From Clostridium sp. (GTDB lineage: Bacteria > Bacillota > Clostridia > Oscillospirales > Acutalibacteraceae): a DNA stretch of 44,276 nt. The stretch lies in contig JAMPGU010000018.1 in the NCBI GenBank assembly GCA_023663865.1, forward strand, positions 1 through 44,276, in the 5' to 3' direction. Shown here piece after piece: positions 32,832 to 42,464 of the stretch. A model generated the notes under the pieces. That model was not told the DNA's origin and did no database searches. It worked only from the letters and a program-made list of their open reading frames with translations. A program made the translations under genes and the position numbers. Position 1 is the stretch's first letter, and each line of letters begins with the position of its first letter.

Positions 32832-33737
32832 TTATAACTCTTTTCTATTCTGCAAAACCTGCCTTACTGCATCCAGCAGTTTATTCACCTTATCACTCGG
32901 ATGAATTGCATGCAGCAAGCCGTATGGAATCGTATACTCCCATTCAACAGGAATAATTTTTAAAAGCGGATGCACACTGCTCCACGAATCTACCACCATA
33001 AGAACATCGTTGCTGTTTTGGCATTGATTAAATACATCCATACTGTAAAAATCAATATCAATAATTTTTATATCCTGATGATTTGTCCATAAATCATCAC
33101 GAAGGATATCCACATACTTGCTCCAGCCACGGTGCATAAGCATCAGGTTTTCACCGTACAAATCCTTAATACTAAGCCTATCCTTAGTAGCTAAAGGATG
33201 ATTGACGGAAACTGCACAGCAGATGGGCACTTTAAATAATTCAAAGCCTTTGCACTGCCTTAAATTAGACATGGTTTCATCAAAGATACCTGCCACCACA
33301 TCAATATTCTGACCAAGATTTTTCAGTATCTCTCTTGCATTTTCAATTGTATTTTCAAAAGGAATTAACTGAAATTTTATATCCGGGCAGTGCTTATGTA
33401 TTTCAGGCCATAGGTCAAGCAAAATCTGTGTCGGTGTCATCGGTGATGTACCGATACGGATAACATCCAAACTGCTTTGAGCAGCTTTCTTTGCACGCTG
33501 AACCGACTCGGCACTGTACTGGATGATATATTTTGCATCATTATAAATGGATCTGCCTGCATTTGTCAGGGTAAGCCCTCTATGTGTTCTTTCAAAAAGT
33601 TTTACATCAAGACTGCTCTCGAGCAAATTAATCTGTTTAATTACAGCCGTCGGGGTTATAAACATTTCCTCTGCTGCCTTGTTAAAGCTCCCTGCATCTG
33701 CAACTTTAATAAAGGTTTCAAGCTGTGGATTATACAT
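32832..33737 (-). CDS. LysR-family transcriptional regulator
   Basis: A 301-residue LysR regulator. The N-terminal winged helix reads NPQLETFIKVADAGSFNKAAEEMF with TPTAVIKQINLLESSLDVKLFERTHRGLTLTNAG (about 3-62). The effector domain (about 85-300) contains DVIRIGTSPMTPTQILLDL. I chose the ATG at 33737 because GGTGGTG lies just upstream; ATG codons nine and seven codons earlier lack such a site. It is read in the same direction as the redox operon and just upstream of it, so it may control that operon. The GH42-led genes behind it are another possible target. Confidence 0.9.
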   Translation of the reverse strand: MYNPQLETFIKVADAGSFNKAAEEMFITPTAVIKQINLLESSLDVKLFERTHRGLTLTNAGRSIYNDAKYIIQYSAESVQRAKKAAQSSLDVIRIGTSPMTPTQILLDLWPEIHKHCPDIKFQLIPFENTIENAREILKNLGQNIDVVAGIFDETMSNLRQCKGFELFKVPICCAVSVNHPLATKDRLSIKDLYGENLMLMHRGWSKYVDILRDDLWTNHQDIKIIDIDFYSMDVFNQCQNSNDVLMVVDSWSSVHPLLKIIPVEWEYTIPYGLLHAIHPSDKVNKLLDAVRQVLQNRKEL

Positions 33738-33771
33738 TACATCACCACCCGTTTTCATTCTCATAAACTAT

Positions 33772-34131
33772 TTAACCTAATATCTCGCTTTGCTTCTTTT
33801 TGCTAAAACTATTCAGGATTAAGTCGTATGATTTATCCAACATATCCTTTAAGACATCATCCGGCACACTTCCATTCGCTTCAACAGAATTCCAATGAAG
33901 CTTATTCATATAATACCCCGGAATAATATCTTCGTACTGTTTTCTTAAAAATGCGCCTTCATCTGGAGTCAGCTTTAATGTTATGTATTTTTCTTTATCG
34001 TTACTGTCAAGACAGACTGCGACAAACAGCTTTCCGCCAATCTGATAACGAATCCAGTTCCATTCTATTTTTAAATCCTTGGTTACACCGGACTTACGCA
34101 TTAAATAATCATCAATCCAATCGTATTTCAT
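33772..34131 (-). CDS. MmcQ/YjbR family protein (second)
   Basis: A 119-residue single-domain MmcQ/YjbR protein. Typical blocks are DYLMRKSGVTKDLKIEWNW (about 8-26), GGKLFVAVCL (about 32-41), ITLKLTPDEGAFLRKQYEDI (about 50-69) and PGYYMNKLHWNSVEANG (about 71-87). The family has a CyaY-like fold, and its function is unknown. A strong AAGGAGAGC site precedes the ATG. It is distantly related to the domain in the longer protein at 5364-6038. Its gene is read with the HAD and GH42 genes. Confidence 0.9.
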   Translation of the reverse strand: MKYDWIDDYLMRKSGVTKDLKIEWNWIRYQIGGKLFVAVCLDSNDKEKYITLKLTPDEGAFLRKQYEDIIPGYYMNKLHWNSVEANGSVPDDVLKDMLDKSYDLILNSFSKKKQSEILG

Positions 34132-34178
34132 AAAAGCTCTCCTTGTATGTTTTTAATTATCTTTCCCGAATGCATATA

Positions 34179-34856
34179 TTAATCAACTGACAAAATCGGT
34201 AATGATAATAATTCCGTCAAGCCGGTTATTATATAATCAGGTTTTATATCATTTGAATCAGCATTTTTTCGATTAATCCAGCAGGTTTTTATTCCAAGCT
34301 TTTGCGGACCGGCAACATCATCTATAAGAGAATCACCTACAAATAAAACCTCACTTGGTTCAGCATTAAGCGCATTTAAAATTTTTATGTAAAATTCACG
34401 CCTTGGCTTATATACCTGCATGGATTCCGATGTGAAAATATGTTTGATATTTATATCGTTATTTTTTAAATTAGATAATAACGGCGCACTGTCCGTTGTA
34501 GATGCAATGCATAGAACAAATGCTTTTGAAAGCGTATTTACTACATCTTTTGCATCGTCAAACGCTTTTCGCTTGCCTAATGTTTCAAGCATAAAAGCTA
34601 CGTCTTGCTTATAGTCACCCTCTATACTATAAATCTCGTACAGCGCTTTCAAGTCAGATTCAAAGATTTCTTCCTCACTGCAAAACGATTCCAGATTATC
34701 AATATACGCACGGTGCAGTACTTTCCATTTACTGTAGAATGCTTCGGCTGTAATACCGCAATTCTTACCTCGCAAAATTTTTCTTGCGGCATCAACAGAG
34801 CCGGTCTCTGTAGAAATCAATGTTCCATATACATCGAAAAATATATACTTAATCAT
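34179..34856 (-). CDS. HAD-superfamily hydrolase
   Basis: A 225-residue phosphatase of the haloacid dehalogenase superfamily. Motif I is FFDVYGTLIS with Asp8 as nucleophile; the usual second Asp is Tyr10, as in haloacid dehalogenase and other phosphatase-like members. Motif II is CIASTTDS (about 115-122), motif III the Lys in KPRREFY (about 147-153), motif IV GDSLIDDVAG (about 171-180). A helical cap lies at about 15-95. It starts 12 bp after the GH42 stop and could dephosphorylate a sugar product, but the substrate is unknown. Confidence 0.88.
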   Translation of the reverse strand: MIKYIFFDVYGTLISTETGSVDAARKILRGKNCGITAEAFYSKWKVLHRAYIDNLESFCSEEEIFESDLKALYEIYSIEGDYKQDVAFMLETLGKRKAFDDAKDVVNTLSKAFVLCIASTTDSAPLLSNLKNNDINIKHIFTSESMQVYKPRREFYIKILNALNAEPSEVLFVGDSLIDDVAGPQKLGIKTCWINRKNADSNDIKPDYIITGLTELLSLPILSVD

Positions 34857-34868
34857 CTCTCATCCAAT

Positions 34869-36854
34869 CTAACATTTAAATATTTTTGCATCCCACGGTT
34901 CTAATGTAATTTTCGTATTTTTGCCAAAGGATTTACTTGTTGCGATTTCTCTGCAATCACTATCAATTGTGTATTTTTGATTATCCATTGAGCAGTTGAA
35001 AATAAATTCAATTCTTTTATCATCAATATACCCATTCTTGATTACCATAGGAAATTCACATTTCGGCTTTTCAATCTTTGCATCAGTCAAAGCCATTGAA
35101 ATGAGTTCTTTCAGCTGATTATCATTAGGAACATAACCAAGATAATATGCTGTTCCCTTACCGAATGTGTTTTTGCAGAATGCAGAGTAATCACTCCACG
35201 CATAGTGCTGATAGTTATAAATCGTTTCAGCTGTATCAGGCTTTAAAAGCTCCATAAAATATTCGGCAGGAACACCATTAACCGTAACATCCTCTGTCCT
35301 TGAATGCTGATTATATGTTAAGCCAAACACATCCGTCATACCGTGCGGCAATCTGTCGTAGAACACCTTAACATTTTTATCCGTAACAAAGGATTTAAAG
35401 GTTGAGAATAGCACACCACCACTTTTGGTATAAGCTCTCAGCTCTTCAATAAACTCATCACTCACACTGTAAAGCGCAGGAGCTATAACCAAATCATACT
35501 TATCAAGTTTCATTGCCTTAGCAAACACAACATCGCACTCAATATTCATCTCATAAAGTGCCTTGTAAATTTTAAGAATTATATCATTGTAGGACAAATC
35601 TTTATGAACAGGAAACCACTTGAGTGCACCGTAGCTTTCGTTATCAACAATAACTGCCACTCTGTTTTTCTTTTGCATATCGGTGATTTGAGGTGCAATA
35701 TTTTTTATTTCTTTACCAATTTCACAAACATCATAATATGTTGGGTTCGGCTCTAAATCGTGACTGAGTATGCCTTTCCAATAGGTTTCCTTTGCATTAT
35801 GAATAGAATGCCAATTCCAATACATAATCCCCTTTGCACCACTTGCAATATGCATCATTGCGTGCAGCTTCATTTGCTTTGGAAACGGCAGTGTATCAGG
35901 GAAAGCCTGTGCCTGTGTTTCAAGCACAAGATACGGCTTATCATTCAGTGCATAGAGCTCTGCACCTGCAAAGGATATTTCCATACCCGTAAAATGCTTT
36001 TGTGTTTTGTGGTAAACATCAACGCCTGCAATGCTCAGGCATTTGTTATTTTCAAAATAATCAGCATTTGCCTGCAGTCCTCTTGAATTGCCGTCGTGAT
36101 GACCTGCAGGACCTATTGACTCCCAGTCATAATCAAGATTATGTGTTACAAACTGGTCATCTCTTTTGTATTCCTTAACAATATCAGCCTGCCAGAAAAG
36201 AAAATCAGCAACACACTTTCGTCTGAATTTCTCAAAAGCACAGCCAAGACTTGCATTTTGAACAGCAGAAATATCAGGGAAATCCTCCCAATCTGCAATG
36301 GAATTGCTCCAGTATGCAAGACCGAAAGCCTTATTCATTGCATCAGTAGTCTTGAACTTTTCCATCATATACTGCCTGAATTTTGCCTGAATAGATTTGC
36401 CCACATTGCCGTAGTGATGTGTTTCATTATCTATCTGAAAACCGATAACCTTAGGATGTTTTGCAGTATGTTCAAGCAGCTTTCTTATCACAATTTCAGC
36501 GTGATGAAGATAGGTTTTATTTGTAATGTCCATATTCTGACGATAGCCGTAGCCTGCTTTCCCGCCGCCTGTTGTAACAAGAACATCACTGTCAAGCTTA
36601 ACAAGCCAATATGGAACAGCATATGTTGGTGTGCCGATAATAACAGACATATCGTATTTTTCAGCAGCATTCAGCACTCTGTCAATATGCGTAAAATCAA
36701 ATACATTTTCCTTTGGTTCAAGCGTGCTCCATGTTGATTCTGCAATACGAACAACATTAAAGCCTGCCGCCTTCATCATCTGAAAATCAATATCAATTCT
36801 GTCATACGGCATATATTCATCATAATATGCAGTACCAAATAAATACTTATCCAA
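34869..36854 (-). CDS. Glycoside hydrolase family 42 beta-galactosidase
   Basis: A 661-residue cytoplasmic beta-galactosidase. The TIM barrel opens FGTAYYDEYMPYDRIDIDFQMMKAAGFNVVRIAESTWS. The acid/base is Glu144 in GFQIDNETHHYG and the nucleophile Glu312 in YLVLETQAQ, at the same places as in characterised GH42 enzymes (about 141 and 312). The middle trimerisation domain (about 395-590) and a short C-terminal beta domain follow. GH42 enzymes act on short galacto-oligosaccharides, including plant galactans. GGAGAGGAGG precedes the ATG, and a good promoter lies at 36882-36910. The first gene of a GH42-HAD-MmcQ-LysR group. Confidence 0.94.
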   Translation of the reverse strand: MDKYLFGTAYYDEYMPYDRIDIDFQMMKAAGFNVVRIAESTWSTLEPKENVFDFTHIDRVLNAAEKYDMSVIIGTPTYAVPYWLVKLDSDVLVTTGGGKAGYGYRQNMDITNKTYLHHAEIVIRKLLEHTAKHPKVIGFQIDNETHHYGNVGKSIQAKFRQYMMEKFKTTDAMNKAFGLAYWSNSIADWEDFPDISAVQNASLGCAFEKFRRKCVADFLFWQADIVKEYKRDDQFVTHNLDYDWESIGPAGHHDGNSRGLQANADYFENNKCLSIAGVDVYHKTQKHFTGMEISFAGAELYALNDKPYLVLETQAQAFPDTLPFPKQMKLHAMMHIASGAKGIMYWNWHSIHNAKETYWKGILSHDLEPNPTYYDVCEIGKEIKNIAPQITDMQKKNRVAVIVDNESYGALKWFPVHKDLSYNDIILKIYKALYEMNIECDVVFAKAMKLDKYDLVIAPALYSVSDEFIEELRAYTKSGGVLFSTFKSFVTDKNVKVFYDRLPHGMTDVFGLTYNQHSRTEDVTVNGVPAEYFMELLKPDTAETIYNYQHYAWSDYSAFCKNTFGKGTAYYLGYVPNDNQLKELISMALTDAKIEKPKCEFPMVIKNGYIDDKRIEFIFNCSMDNQKYTIDSDCREIATSKSFGKNTKITLEPWDAKIFKC

Positions 36855-36881
36855 AACAATACCTCCTCTCCCTATAACTGA

Positions 36882-36910
36882 ATAATATCAAAATCTATTT
36901 TCATAGTCAA
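36882..36910 (-). promoter_or_regulatory. Sigma-A promoter of the GH42 gene
   Basis: On the minus strand TTGACT (plus 36905-36910), a 17-bp spacer and TATTAT (plus 36882-36887) lie about 28 bases before the start at 36854. Strong match to consensus. Confidence 0.8.
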
Positions 36911-36977
36911 TAATAACATAAAGACACTGTATACTTCGCCAAAATATCCAATGTTTACAGCATCTTGTAAATCAAAA

Positions 36978-36996
36978 CCACCCGTCCAACGGGTGG
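36978..36996 (-). terminator. Intrinsic terminator of the heparinase-type gene
   Basis: CCACCCGT (36978-36985) pairs with ACGGGTGG (36989-36996) over a 3-nt loop. On the minus strand a TTTTGATTT tract follows. It ends the transcript from 37008-39044. Confidence 0.85.
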
Positions 36997-37007
36997 CTCT
37001 GTTTATA

Positions 37008-39044
37008 TTATCCAATGGGTTCGAGTACTACGCATATATCTGCTGTGCGTACATCCTCGAGATGAACGGTCAGCTTTTTCATTTCTCCGGCATTCTGCTG
37101 TGCATCGTCTTGTGTTTCGGGATCATAGGGTAAGGAGGATGCTTTGAGAGATTGTGTTTCCATAACGGAGAAGGTACCGTCATTAGGCAGGGTTGCTTTA
37201 ATCTGCTTATCATTTTTGGTAAGGATTGCTGTTTTTTCGTCAACAATTTCTATATCTGCTCTTGTGTGCATAAACCAATAAATATCACTGCTCCACAGAC
37301 ATTTTATATTGTCGGTAATGGTAAGTGCCGAACTGTCTGTATCCAGGCTGAATGCTCTGTTGACAGACGAAGCACCATTCATACTGTAAGCATCTGTCAT
37401 ATCCAAAGAGCAGCTGTTTGACGATGCATCAAAGGAGGAAAAGCCACACCTTGCCAGTGCATATTGGTCATCCGTAGTAAGCTGTGGATTGATTACCAAG
37501 GTATTCTGACCCTCGGCACGCTTGCAATAATTTTTCCAGCGTCCGCCTGCAGGTAAATTTACAAAGTAACCCGGTGCATCATAATTGCCTCTGCCCAGCT
37601 CCTCTGCCCAGCGTTCACCTAACGCGTCATATACAAAAGAGCCGATATCAAGGTCACCGTGATTTGTATAATTATATCCGCCTTTAATTCCTGCAAAAAC
37701 AGCATTTTCATCAAGATAAGCACTGCGCATCAGGGTGAGAGCCTCACCTGTATCAGATTCAAGACAAACCGAAAGAGGTTCATCTGAAAAATCCGCAGTA
37801 TCGCCTGTGAAGGCTCTGTTATACCAAAGGGATGAAAGGGCATTTTCCTTGCCTTCACCATTTCTTTCTGTATTATCGGAAGAATCAGGATAGAAGGTAT
37901 AAGGGAAATCCTGCATCTGATAAGCGGCAAGAAGTGGAGTATTATATTCCGAAGCGTACCAATGCAGTACGGGTGTATAGCATCTCCAGCCCTGATTATC
38001 ACCAAAATTGAAAACGCCTGTGGGCGTTGTTATGTAAACAGGAAAATAGCCAAGCTGTTTAAAACCATCAATTTCGGAAATTCCAAAATCTGTTCCAAAA
38101 AGATTTTTTGACGTTGCAATAAAATAAGCAATCGCATTCATACCGGACTGGCAGTAGCCCGAGCCCTCAGCATAAACACCATCAGGTGTAAAATTCTCAA
38201 AGGCAATCGGCATATTCTGATAACACATATGCAAAAACTCTGCAGCAGCATCAGGATAACGCTCTGCAAAGGTCATACAAGCGATACCGATTCCGCTGTA
38301 GCAGATACTGTTCCAATTGTTTTTAGACCATGTAAACCAGTTGCTTAAATAGTTTTTTGACAGAGCCGGCTTGATAGCAAAATCATATGTTGTCTGTGAC
38401 AAAAGTTCAAGCTGACTTTCACTTAAATAGTCATAAAACCAATCATAGCCTGTGGCAACAGCAAGTGCCATTTCAGCCGTTGCAAGGAAGTGACCGGGGC
38501 ACCAATCCTCATAAGCACAAACGGTTTCCAGCTCCTGCCAAGCTCTTTCGGCATAAGCATCATTACTTGTCAGCTGCCACGCATAGCCGAGAATCACAAT
38601 TCGGTTAAACACCTCTCGTGAAATAGGCAGAATACTATCCTCTTCATCAAGCACATATTCAAGCGGCGGATATATGCTTGTATCTAACAAAGCATTTGCA
38701 TTATCCATAACATAAGCGGTCAGTGCTTTTGTGTATTCGGTTTCTCTGTTTTCTTTAATTTCTCTGCGAACGGTATCAAAATTACTTTCATTCACAAGAA
38801 TAAAGGGATGTGCATCATTATTAAGTTTGGAAATTCTGTCCTTTAATTCAGACTTTGACGGAGCATCCTTGTAAATGTTCAAATCAATATAATCCAGTCC
38901 AAGAGATACGGCATCATTAATCACTGCCATATGGGGAATAATCCGGACATACCCATTTATAGAAACACAAATAATAAGCACAAGTAATACTGCAATAATC
39001 CGTTTTGCAATCTTTTTCCTTTTGGCACTTTTTTCTTTTTTCAT
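37008..39044 (-). CDS. Heparinase II/III-family polysaccharide lyase-like protein, membrane-anchored
   Basis: A 678-residue protein (ATG at 39044; the ATG at 39050 lies too close to the AAAGAGA site). Basic MKKEKSAKRKKIAKR and a hydrophobic segment (IIAVLLVLIICVSINGYV) form a signal anchor. An (alpha/alpha) toroid (about 90-390) is followed by a beta-sandwich. The block GGYNYTNHGDLDIGSFVYDALGERW (about 455-480) matches the metal- and substrate-binding region of heparinase II/III-type C-terminal domains. Members cleave uronic-acid polysaccharides by beta-elimination, but some act as other glycan-degrading enzymes. The only neighbours are its own promoter and terminator. Substrate unknown. Confidence 0.83.
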   Translation of the reverse strand: MKKEKSAKRKKIAKRIIAVLLVLIICVSINGYVRIIPHMAVINDAVSLGLDYIDLNIYKDAPSKSELKDRISKLNNDAHPFILVNESNFDTVRREIKENRETEYTKALTAYVMDNANALLDTSIYPPLEYVLDEEDSILPISREVFNRIVILGYAWQLTSNDAYAERAWQELETVCAYEDWCPGHFLATAEMALAVATGYDWFYDYLSESQLELLSQTTYDFAIKPALSKNYLSNWFTWSKNNWNSICYSGIGIACMTFAERYPDAAAEFLHMCYQNMPIAFENFTPDGVYAEGSGYCQSGMNAIAYFIATSKNLFGTDFGISEIDGFKQLGYFPVYITTPTGVFNFGDNQGWRCYTPVLHWYASEYNTPLLAAYQMQDFPYTFYPDSSDNTERNGEGKENALSSLWYNRAFTGDTADFSDEPLSVCLESDTGEALTLMRSAYLDENAVFAGIKGGYNYTNHGDLDIGSFVYDALGERWAEELGRGNYDAPGYFVNLPAGGRWKNYCKRAEGQNTLVINPQLTTDDQYALARCGFSSFDASSNSCSLDMTDAYSMNGASSVNRAFSLDTDSSALTITDNIKCLWSSDIYWFMHTRADIEIVDEKTAILTKNDKQIKATLPNDGTFSVMETQSLKASSLPYDPETQDDAQQNAGEMKKLTVHLEDVRTADICVVLEPIG

Positions 39045-39076
39045 AAGCATTCTCTTTCATCTTGTATTTTAATTTC

Positions 39077-39105
39077 ATTATAATGGATAAATTAAAATTT
39101 TTCAA
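39077..39105 (-). promoter_or_regulatory. Sigma-A promoter of the heparinase-type gene
   Basis: On the minus strand TTGAAA (plus 39100-39105), a 17-bp spacer and TATAAT (plus 39077-39082). Consensus spacing; about 35 bases before the start. Confidence 0.82.
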
Positions 39106-39150
39106 TGCATATATGAATAACTGCAATTCTCCCCTGTTTTCCTATAAAAA

Positions 39151-39179
39151 ATATGCACCTCCATAGCTGAGGTGCATAT
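39151..39179 (-). terminator. Intrinsic terminator of the ABC transporter operon
   Basis: ATATGCACCTC (39151-39161) pairs with GAGGTGCATAT (39169-39179) over a 7-nt loop. On the minus strand a TTTTTATAGG tail follows, 30 bases past the permease stop. Shares AGCTGAGGTG (39165-39174) with the terminator at 2245. Confidence 0.88.
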
Positions 39180-39207
39180 CCAAATTTATGAATTTTGTTA
39201 CTGCTTT

Positions 39208-41652
39208 CTATTCCACACCCTTTAGTGATGTTACCATATCAAGCCTTTTTATATTCTTTCTAAACAGCAGGCTGACAAGCAGTGACACACCGATTGTGAT
39301 GCCTGCACTGATAAAGAAGGACGGCGCACTGAGGCTTACCATCATATCAAATTCATCGCCGGCGGACTGGATAACGGCAGATACCAGCGCAAGTCCGCAG
39401 GGCACACCGAAAATAACACCGACAACGGCGAAGATAAGATTTTGAATAAGATTGAGATTTAATATTCTTCCTGTAGAAAAGCCGATAACCTTTAGTGTTG
39501 CATTCTCCCTTTCCTTTTCTGTAAAGGTCAGCTGACCGAGATTGTAAAGAACAACCACAGCAAGAATCAATGCAAACAAAATTAAAACCACAACCATCAT
39601 ATTCATAGTTTCCATATAGTTGTTCCAGAAATTATGCATATCGTCAGCCGTTAAAACATTAATGACGGAATCGTTCTGATAATCAGTCAATGTTTGCAAA
39701 GTATCAGCATAGGCGGGTGTAAATTCATAGCCGAGATTTTCAAGGGTATTTCTTGTGATAACTAAGCCCTGTGTCATAGGTGTTCGGCATATTACGGAAA
39801 CCTTTGATTTTACCCATTTATCAGAGGTGTAGATATGCCACTCAAACTCATCTCCCTCTTTAAGTCCCAAAGCATTTGCAATCTTTAAAGACAGAGCAAC
39901 CGTATTATCATCCGGCGTAATTTGATTTCTGTTTGTATCGGTTATATAGAAGCAGCCTTCGCCGTCAGCAACGGTAACCGTCTGTGTCTTTTTTACACCG
40001 TTTGCCCTGATTTCAATGGGTGAGGTCATAATCAGCTCGCCGTCAATATCCTTGGCAATGCTTTCTGCTTCTTCTATTGATGCTGCTGAATCCAGGGTGA
40101 GCCTTGTCTGCTGCACTTGAATTTCGCTATACATCCAATGCTCCATATCATCCATACAGTCGTACATTGAAAATGCACCCACAAGCAGTGCCATACAGCT
40201 TATTGTGCCGACTATGCCCATAAGAGTTCTTGCCTTACCTCTGATAAAGCTCCTCCAGCTCCACCTGAAATTGAAATTCATTTTGCTCCAAAATGTGGAT
40301 TTTTCAATTTTTGACAGCTTGAAATTCTTTGGTGCTTTCGGTCGCAGTGTTGCGGCAGGGGTATCACCAAGCACCTTGTAAACCGTTAAAAATGTGGTAA
40401 GCGTGCAAGCCAAAACCGTTACGACAGCTACAAGAATAAAGGAAATATCAAAGCCTGATTTCCATTCAGGCAGAGTGTAAAAGCTTGACATAGAGCCGTA
40501 AAATAAATGCGGCAGTGTAATCGGTCCGACAATACATCCAAGAGCAGCACCGATAAGGCTGACCCAAAAGCCGTAGTTCACATAGTGCAGAACAATCTTT
40601 CCTTTACTAAAGCCAAGTGCCTTGAGTGTGCCTATCTGCGTTCTCTGATTATTCACAAGCCTGTTCATACTTGTAATGATTGCAAGCACAGCAATCAGCA
40701 GGAATGCCACCGGAAAAATTGCGCTCATCATTTTGTGCTGTGACATTTCAGCATCCAGCATCATAATACCCTCGGTTTCTGCCCTGGTGGTATAAACCGC
40801 ATAATTGCCCTTCAACACCTCGTCAATTTTGTCAGATAAATCCTTGGCATCCACCGATGAAGTAAAGATAATCTGCGTAAACGGTGTCATCTGTGCAAAC
40901 TCACTTGCGTCTGCCTTTTCAAGCATACTGATAATACTGTCCTTTGAAAAATGCTTAATCAAATCCGCATTCTTTTTTATATCTTCACTTTCTGCTGAAA
41001 ATTCATCAATCAGCTCTTCAACCGTTTTTTCACTGTCCTTTATGTAATTTATAATATAATCCTTAATCGGCAGTGATTTGCAGGAGCAGTAGGCAAAGCC
41101 AATATTATTGTAATCAGGCCACAAATCATTTTCATTTGCATAATACTGATATTCACTGCTGTATATCAGTCCTGCAATTTTCAGTGAGAAAGGGGTACCC
41201 TCAAATACAAAGGTATACTCGTCACCAACCTTTAAACCCTTGGTGTCTGCAAACTGCTTGTCAAGCCACACCTTGCCATCAGCGTCAGGATTGAAGTCAT
41301 CACCCTCAACCACAAGGGGCTTGCAGATTGTGTTTTTCTCTAAGCCATAAAGGTAAACCGTGGGATTATACTCGTCCTTACCCGTAACCTCAACATAGCA
41401 TCTTTTTTCTGCACCGGTAACACCATTAATGCCTTTGACCTTGTTCACATCAGCATTACTGAAGCCTTCACCCCATATCCAGCCGTCTGCAAGGTTCGTC
41501 TGTTCATAGTAGCCTTCACGGTAACTGTCAACACCGGCCCATTCGCCGCCGATACCTGTGAAGATAAAAACACCTAAAAAGGCCATTATCATAACAGAGA
41601 TAAACTGCCATTTGTTCTGCTTCATATCCTGAAGCATCTTTTGTCTGAGCAT
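39208..41652 (-). CDS. ABC transporter permease, FtsX/MacB-like with two FtsX domains
   Basis: An 814-residue membrane protein. TM1 is ISVMIMAFLGVFIFTGIGG (about 18-36), followed by a large extracytoplasmic domain (about 40-300). The first FtsX domain is FPVAFLLIAVLAIITSMNRLV (about 313-333) with the QIGTLKALGFSKGKI coupling motif, and two more segments follow to about 425. A second TM1-like segment (about 475-495) and periplasmic domain precede the second FtsX domain (MMVVVLILFALILAVVVLYNLGQL, with NATLKVIGFSTGRI). Such mechanotransmission permeases export lipoproteins or peptides or signal antibiotic stress. Its ATG overlaps the ATPase gene's stop (TAATG). Confidence 0.9.
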   Translation of the reverse strand: MLRQKMLQDMKQNKWQFISVMIMAFLGVFIFTGIGGEWAGVDSYREGYYEQTNLADGWIWGEGFSNADVNKVKGINGVTGAEKRCYVEVTGKDEYNPTVYLYGLEKNTICKPLVVEGDDFNPDADGKVWLDKQFADTKGLKVGDEYTFVFEGTPFSLKIAGLIYSSEYQYYANENDLWPDYNNIGFAYCSCKSLPIKDYIINYIKDSEKTVEELIDEFSAESEDIKKNADLIKHFSKDSIISMLEKADASEFAQMTPFTQIIFTSSVDAKDLSDKIDEVLKGNYAVYTTRAETEGIMMLDAEMSQHKMMSAIFPVAFLLIAVLAIITSMNRLVNNQRTQIGTLKALGFSKGKIVLHYVNYGFWVSLIGAALGCIVGPITLPHLFYGSMSSFYTLPEWKSGFDISFILVAVVTVLACTLTTFLTVYKVLGDTPAATLRPKAPKNFKLSKIEKSTFWSKMNFNFRWSWRSFIRGKARTLMGIVGTISCMALLVGAFSMYDCMDDMEHWMYSEIQVQQTRLTLDSAASIEEAESIAKDIDGELIMTSPIEIRANGVKKTQTVTVADGEGCFYITDTNRNQITPDDNTVALSLKIANALGLKEGDEFEWHIYTSDKWVKSKVSVICRTPMTQGLVITRNTLENLGYEFTPAYADTLQTLTDYQNDSVINVLTADDMHNFWNNYMETMNMMVVVLILFALILAVVVLYNLGQLTFTEKERENATLKVIGFSTGRILNLNLIQNLIFAVVGVIFGVPCGLALVSAVIQSAGDEFDMMVSLSAPSFFISAGITIGVSLLVSLLFRKNIKRLDMVTSLKGVE

Positions 41653-42353
41653 TACCAATTCACCTCACTGACTGTCTTCGGATTTTCATTGATAATAACA
41701 TCCCTGATTTTGCCGTTCTTTACCTTAATAATTTTATCTGCCGCCTCGGCAAGTGCCGCATTGTGTGTAACAATAATAACTGTTGTGTCTTTCTCTCTGC
41801 TGAGGCTCTGCAAAAGCGTTAGAATCTGCACACCTGTTTCACTGTCCAAAGCACCTGTAGGCTCATCGCACAAAAGCATTTTAGGATTTTTGCAGATTGC
41901 TCTTGCTATAGATACTCTCTGCTGTTCACCGCCTGAAAGCTGGGATGGGAACTGATACTTATGATCAAGAAGTCCTACCTCGTCAAGCACCTGTGATGCA
42001 GACATAGCATTGTCGCAGATATCCGAAATCAGCTCGATATTTTCAATTGCGGTCAGGGTTGGAATTAAGTTATAAAACTGAAAAACAAAGCCAACATCAG
42101 ATGCTCTGTACTTCGTCATTTTGCTGTCATTCAGTGCAGCAATATTTTTGCCGTCAACAAGAATTTCACCGCTTGTTGCCTTTTCCATTCCGCCAAGCAG
42201 ATTTAAGAGGGTTGACTTTCCTGCACCTGATGGTCCGAGGATAACAACAAATTCACCCTTGTCAATGCTGAAGCTTGCCTCGTCAAGTGCATTGATAATA
42301 TGTAGTCCTGTAAAATACTGTTTTGTAACATTCTTAAATTCAATTAATGCCAT
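41652..42353 (-). CDS. ABC transporter ATP-binding protein (MacB/LolD type)
   Basis: A 233-residue ATPase partner of the permease. Walker A is GPSGAGKST (about 38-46), the Q-loop FQFYNLIPTLTA near 88-100, the signature LSGGEQQRVSIARAI near 137-151, Walker B MLLCDEPTGALD near 157-168, and the switch His in VIIVTHN near 195. The ATG at 42353 follows GGAAAGAG; an in-frame GTG three codons earlier is less well placed. Two AGTTAG-N6-CTAACT repeats lie upstream, so the pair is probably under a MarR- or TetR-type repressor that is not adjacent. Confidence 0.93.
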   Translation of the reverse strand: MALIEFKNVTKQYFTGLHIINALDEASFSIDKGEFVVILGPSGAGKSTLLNLLGGMEKATSGEILVDGKNIAALNDSKMTKYRASDVGFVFQFYNLIPTLTAIENIELISDICDNAMSASQVLDEVGLLDHKYQFPSQLSGGEQQRVSIARAICKNPKMLLCDEPTGALDSETGVQILTLLQSLSREKDTTVIIVTHNAALAEAADKIIKVKNGKIRDVIINENPKTVSEVNW

Positions 42354-42373
42354 TCTTTTCACTCTTTCCAGCT

Positions 42374-42391
42374 AGTTAGCAACAACTAACT
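42374..42391. promoter_or_regulatory. Inverted-repeat operator A (AGTTAG-N6-CTAACT)
   Basis: AGTTAG, six bases, CTAACT, located about 20 bases upstream of the ATPase start, so just before its ribosome site. It matches operator B (42465-42482) in arms and spacing; the two start 91 bp apart. A bound repressor here would act as a transcription roadblock. Confidence 0.75.
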
Positions 42392-42464
42392 TTATATTAA
42401 AAAATATAGGCGTTAAGCCAAAATGCAAAATAAATATAGAACAGAATATTTATCCTTATATATA

